Below the pieces are notes generated by a model. That model did no database searches and was not told the origin of the DNA. It saw only the letters and a program-made list of their open reading frames with translations. Position numbers and translations under genes: made by a program. A DNA stretch of 64,000 nt from Hydractinia symbiolongicarpus (lineage: Eukaryota > Cnidaria > Hydrozoa > Anthoathecata > Hydractiniidae). Below, piece after piece: positions 58,346-64,000 of this stretch (position 1 is its first letter; every line of letters begins with the position of its first letter). The DNA lies in NCBI RefSeq assembly GCF_029227915.1, contig NC_079888.1, forward strand, positions 2,057,001-2,121,000, given 5' to 3'.

Positions 58346-61009
58346 TTTTTGATACAACAATGCGTACGTCTTGCTACTTACGGTACTATTTTACGTAACA
58401 GAACACAGACAGGACTTATACGGGTATTATGAAAGAGATTTAATATTTCAAAGAAATAAACAGAACTTTGCTACCTTACCTTCAATGCTCTTTCCCTCAC
58501 GTAATACCTCAATTTCTTCTCCTTCTTCTTTTTCTTTTCTTCTTCTCTTACAGCTTAAGAATAAGTTAACAATATTATTTTAATCTAAAAACGCACTAAT
58601 AAAAACGCCAAAAAATATAAAAAATACTGTATTTGGCATTAATAAATTATCTTAATCAATTTGCTTACGTCGTCAAAATTGGAATGACGGAAGCTTTTTT
58701 TATTGTTCTGCTCGTCTGCTTAAGTGGAGTTTTATGTGGGAGATAAATCTCCATTGAGGAATTTTACTTTACGGCTAAATTACTCCTTTTGAAAACTATG
58801 CTAAAGTGTTACCATGACAACAATCTTCTCGAGTTGAGTGAATTTGCAGAATTAATTTTTGTAAAGAATTACTTTTTGGAAGTAATTCATTCCAATGTTT
58901 TTTAGTATATATTTTATTTTTCACATTATTTTTTGTTTTGTCACCTATGCTACTTTGAAACAAACATAAGCTACTTTAAAACAAATTCATCTTATCTTTT
59001 ATATTAAGTTGAGAATTAGTAATTTAACATTTAAGTAAAACACGAAATCATAAAGCAAATATAATATGTTTATAACATGCTTCCCCGACAAAAGCCGCCA
59101 TTCATTTTCTTCAGATGAAGCTCAGTATGACATTCTGGATGGTAAAACGGCCACGTGAACATGTCGACGGGAAAAAAATAAGAGTAAAGCATTGAAACTA
59201 TTTTTAATTTTGTGCGTCTACTTGTGCTACTTGGTCACAGATAAGAAACAAGAAACGAGTTGCGTTAACCATCCTCACCCATAAGATGTTTTGGTTGATG
59301 TCACAGTTGCCAGCGTCTGGCCTATGTCAAAAACTAAAGAACTTCTTCGGAGCAGGTTGTGCGTGGAATAACTAGCAGAATAGATACTGCTTCATGAATT
59401 TTGCGCAATTTCCTTGCACACTCTTCATTGCGTTGAGCATAGGCTTCTATGTTGTATTAGCAGGAATGTATGGGCTTCTATTTTGCTTCCATTTTGCTCT
59501 TACGATCCGTTGGAATCACTGTGCGTTTGCGTGAATTTCAAACTCGACAACAAGGCATGTAAAGTTACTACGATATCAAGGACAAAACGCTTCTTCCCTG
59601 GGTAATACTTTTCAACATTAATATGAAAGAGCGAAGGTAAGTTAAAGAAATATGTTAAAATGAGAGACATTAGGTCCAGATTGTGCAATATTTTCTGTAA
59701 TAAATGAGGACTTTTAGGATGATATTCTGCCAAATATTAAAAACACTTCGATAAAAAAGCATTTGACTTTCGATTGAAGAATTGTTTCTATATTTTAAAT
59801 GCTCAACTAAACTTTAGTTAAAATCATGTTTGTCGTCGTAGAAGACATGAAGGTTGATTTTATTATGTCACAGAACAGCGTTAATGCTTTTTTTCACGCG
59901 AAATGTCGTTACTGCTACTTTTTGTAGTAATACTTTTAAAACAAAAATTGTTTGCTGTTTTCCTTTTATCTTGTAGTTATTAAATCAAAAATGCTTTGCA
60001 TCCTTTCAAAATAAATTTCAATTTTGGAGAATTCTCAGATCTGTAAAATCTACCATATACAAATTTCTCCAAATCGATTTTATCGTCTCCATTGTACAAT
60101 AAAAACTATATTAGTTGATGCGTTAACATACGTCGTAACGTAAACAGAAACTAACCAGTACTTATTTACTTACTAAAAATTTTATTTCTTCGTCTCTTTC
60201 CGTTCTAAAACACCAAAGGACTAGTTGTTAACAGACAAGCAAGTTGATCATAATTATTTATTTATTTTGTGATATTCGGGTATTCTTTATGGTTCAGTCA
60301 AAAGAATGATTAGCTTGGGAACATGTTAACATAATAAGAAACAATGAAAATTGTCTTTTTAACATCTTTTTTAAATAAATATTTATTTAATTGTTCATGT
60401 TACCAATTGATGATTTAGCGCAAAGAAAACTTTTTAGAATAACAAACTTGTAAGGGTTTCTTTATAAATTCGGATTAAAAAGATATGAATTTTTACACGG
60501 GAAAACTACACTTCCTTATCACAAAGACTGAAAAAAGAAATGTCTAAGATTAATCAAAATAAGGAAACATACAAGGCTAAAATTTTCTAGTATTATCTTT
60601 TTTCCTAAATGTAGCACGAGAACCGTAGGGAAAATATATTTCAAAGTATAACTGTTCGCTTTGCTTTTGTGAATCATGTACTTGTCCAAAATGCTCAATA
60701 TAATGCATAAAAACAGCTCTAGAAGACAAAACAAAATACAATTTAGCTTTGTTTTTTAAAATGTATTTTGTGATGAAATTAACGTAAGAAATCAATAATG
60801 AATACTTACAGATCTTGTTTGAGCGTTGTAATCTAAAAAAGGTGTACATTTCTTACAAAAGTTTCCCCTATTTTATCAAACTTTAAAAAAATTAACTTGT
60901 TATTGAAAAGGCAGTGAGACTGAAGATAAATTGAAAATTGAGTATTAAACATCCAGGAAACTGAACTTCCTTATTCATTCAAGGTCAATTACAGCATGTT
61001 CTTATTTGT
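58346..61009. other. no gene recognised
   Basis: AT-rich DNA with only short frames lacking domains. Confidence 0.45.
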
Positions 61010-61350
61010 GAAAAATTTGATATCTTCGGTTTTTTTCTTATTTGCCATCTTGGGCATTTGCCGGGAGGGGGCTCTTTTCCTTTTTCTCTGAAATAGCAAA
61101 ACAAAAAATGTTTCTTTAGCTAATGCTTTTTTCAATCCACCTCTTATATTTAGAGCGAAAACTATTTGAGTATTTTGACTGCGTAGTGAAGATAAGCGTT
61201 GTACTTAATTCAGTAGTTGAACGTGAAAATCTCGAGATAATTTTTGTTGTCAGAGATAACCAGGAGTATGCTTTTAAGTCGTTGAAGAATGCCTAGAGGC
61301 CATGAAAATAACATTGCTTAATTTTTATGAAATCTTCTTGCCAAACGCTC
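61010..61350 (+). repeat. diverged copy of part of tandem repeat B
   Basis: 'atgtttctttagctaatgct', 'cttatatttagagcgaaa', 'ttttgactgcgtagtgaa' and 'aaatcttcttgccaaacgct' follow the order seen at 49860-50060 ('atgtttctcaatctacat', 'cttatattcagagcaaat', 'tttttgactgcgtggtaa', 'aaatcttcttgccaaacgct'). It is clearly older than the tandem copies. Confidence 0.65.
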
Positions 61351-64000
61351 TAGTATGTCTCTGTTTACAAAATGTTTCTGATCTATTATTTCTTTTCACT
61401 ATTAAACAGTTTCTTGTAATACAAAAAGCAAAGAAACCCTTTGATTTATCATCACCAAATAAAAACTTACCATATTCTTACACGCCTTAAAGAAACTATA
61501 CTCACATACACAAAATGAAATGAATATGTGAATAATATAAAGCCAAACAAGTGGGCGATTGTTTACTTACGGAAATCGCGGACTCTAAACAAGAAAAACA
61601 AGTTCATTTATAAAAATTCTATGACGGATTAAGACAGTGGTACTTCGCAATTTGCAGATTTTTTAGAGGTAGTATTGGTGGTGTACACCCAAGTCCTTCA
61701 CCGAAAACAACTCCCTGTCGTAAAATTGTTTAATATCTAATCGAACTTAATTATTGTACTCACAAATGTAGTTGCGTATAGGATTTTGTCTATCCCATGA
61801 AAAAACAAAAAAAACACATTTATGATAACGCAATAAGTATAGGGTATTCATGTTGTAGATATTGGTGTGGTTCTTATTGAAAAGATATTTTTCATTTTCT
61901 TTTGGAAAACTGAGTTCATAAATTCAAACGCCATCATTGTGCGTCTTCTCTTTTTGACACATTGCACAATGCGAACAAATGCGGAAGAGAACTTTTGAGT
62001 TATGAAAAGTGGAGTTTAACGTCCTTTAAGTTTGGTCAATGTTTACAACGACGCCGACATGGCCTATTGCTCAATTTCTTATTCATTCGCTATCCATCGC
62101 GTTAATGCAGAAGAGCAATTAGTGCATGTGCAATCTTCCTCGCTCGCAATTTTCATTTACCAAATCAGACCTTACGTAGCCTTTTGTCATGCAATGCTGT
62201 GTCATTTCAAATTGTGTCTAAGAAACAGCCATTTTCCAAAAACTTATGAGCAGGATCAATGAAAAAAAGTATCTTCAACGTGTGACAAAATATATAGGAT
62301 CTACACAATTTTTCAATTTGTCTTCAGCTTAATTGGTTTGATACAAACTCTTTAGCTGTACTAATTGTTGGCAACATAACAATTTTTTCCGATATTTTTG
62401 TACTTTATCGCAACTGGCTGAATCATACAATTATTACGGCTTGTTCTAAAGTGCGGCTAGCACATTCTAAACACTATTAAGCATGTATACGCATTTGCAA
62501 AAGTTGTTGTCGGAGTAATTGCGAGTTATGGTTTTTCAAAAGTACCCTAAAAACTTTTTAAGGAAGGGTATAGACACACATTCAGTATATTCATTGTTTC
62601 TCAATAATTATGTTTTTTTCTTCAAAATTATTTATTGAATAAAAAAGCAAATTAAATTGTCTATAGGATAATATAAATATAAAATTTATTTCTTTTCCAG
62701 GTAGCCATAAATTCACATCTTTGTTTTTCACTAAAACGTCCAAAATCCCCTACGTTTCATTTTTTCTACGTTATATTTATCAATCACTTTAGTATTACCA
62801 TAGCAACAATACTTTGTCACATTTTTTCGAAAAAGTGCGTCGTTTGTGTTTTATTTAAAAATTTGTAAAAAAAATGAATTTTTGCTCGCTCTTTTGTGTT
62901 TTAACCTGTCTTTTTCTTTAAATAATCAAAATATACATTAAATGTGCCAAAGTCATTTGCAACAATATACATCGTGAAAAACGAACAACTAAAAATCCTC
63001 GTAAAAAGGTTTTTCGCAACTTGACCTTTACAACAATAGCCTAAGTTAAGCGAACTACCCACAACTAATTAAATATTTATAAGTTATTAGGGAATATCAA
63101 ACTCCACATATTTTAATAAAAATTGTAAAAAAATTATGTTTATACCATTACAGTATCCTAAGCAACCAATCAGCAAGAAATTTTAATAAAAAGATTAAAT
63201 GGATTTTCTCAGTAAGCAAAGCTCCTAAATTTTCACTAGATAAATTCCGCAATATATTTTGTTCCTATAGGTAGCTCTTCGGGAGTCCTGTAGCGGTATA
63301 TTTAGTATTAAAAATATTTAAAATTAACTATTCCATTTCTAAAATTACATGCATACACCTTGCACTTTTTTTAAGTCGCGTAATTTTCATTATTGCTGGT
63401 GTAGCACTTAACACATATTTATTAAAAAATGCGCTACCTATGAGAATGTTTTTTATAGTCTTTAAACGTCTTAAATCTGATTTTGTCTTAAAATGTTTTT
63501 TCCCTGCTTGTCATCAATTATTTTCTAGCTTTTTTCAAAGCGTCTTGCTTTACTTTTAAAGTAAAATTATTGTTTTTCTTTCTTTTCTTGCTATTTTGTA
63601 AATTTAATAAAAAACCCTTCAAATACGTATAAACATTCAAAACCAACGAATTGAGAAAAGATTGCAACCTAATAACAATGGAGTAACATGATGAAAACAT
63701 TAAACTAGCTAAAGCTAATGAATGGTTTTCCATTCCTCGAGTTTTAACCGCATATTTTGCGCTGTTAAAGATCAGCCAGTATCAGGGATATTATTTCATC
63801 CCAGGTATAAAATGGAGACAAAAGATTTTAGGGATACAGGTTGCTATAAATCATTTAGATTATCGTATTTTTATACTTTTTAATCAATATGATAATAGGA
63901 TTTTAGAAAGCCTATTAAAACATTAGAACGAGAACGTTTTTTGTACTTCAAGCCAAAATTTAAAGTTAAAGAAATTTTAACTTACCATCCTCCTTGCGAT
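61351..64000. other. no gene recognised
   Basis: AT-rich DNA to the end of the window. A 76-codon frame at 62032-62262 has no domain and no splice context. Confidence 0.45.

Noticed and set aside
62032-62262. 76-codon frame near the right edge
   Set aside because: No domain, no repeat support, no splice signals; consistent with chance in AT-rich DNA.

Overview
This is eukaryotic, AT-rich, intron-bearing DNA. The protein families present (THAP transposases, a P2X7-C-like protein, a KRBA2-like integrase, a SET/tyrosine-recombinase gene, REL-endonuclease LINEs) and the style of the repeats suggest a cnidarian, perhaps a hydrozoan. That placement is inferred from family resemblance and the species cannot be named. 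No ordinary host gene is recognised with certainty. The window is a graveyard and nursery of mobile elements nested inside one another.

Layout. 0-5.2 kb: GCTAGC-rich spacer, a ~239-bp tandem repeat, a broken P-element-like THAP transposase (+) and, converging on it, an intact single-exon C2H2 protein (-). 5.3-17.8 kb: a KRBA2-like integrase gene on the minus strand. I could join it from six exons in matching splice phases, and it is bracketed by the same inverted 16-mer (GACCCATGTTGTCCGA) about 12.5 kb apart. One of its introns is interrupted by a 4.25-kb TIR transposon carrying a P2X7-C-like gene (+) and a THAP/DDE transposase (-). Its first intron holds a tandem array of GACGTCA-rich repeats, a tRNA-like relic and a SINE. 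18.3-21.5 kb: LINE fragments, a second SINE whose TATC tail has grown to ~1.5 kb, and a TIR element. 22.9-31.5 kb: an ~18-exon minus-strand gene joining a KMT5A-like SET domain, zinc-finger region and Crypton-like tyrosine recombinase. Its splice phases all agree, and it is interrupted only by five in-frame TGA codons. 33.6-39.2 kb: a dead APE-type LINE split by a younger R2/NeSL-like LINE whose 809-codon ORF ends in an apparently intact USP deubiquitinase domain. 41-46 kb: ZSWIM-like exons, a Ty3/gypsy pol relic and two TIR elements. 46.9-47.8 kb: an unrecognised four-exon gene. 47.7-55.2 kb: segmental and tandem duplications with a LINE relic between them. 55.2-64 kb: mostly featureless AT-rich DNA.

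The two points most worth following are both fusions of chromatin or ubiquitin enzymes to mobile-element machinery: SET + tyrosine recombinase, and REL-endonuclease LINE + USP. All exon joins and reading frames were worked out by eye from splice signals, phase and family resemblance; no search was run.
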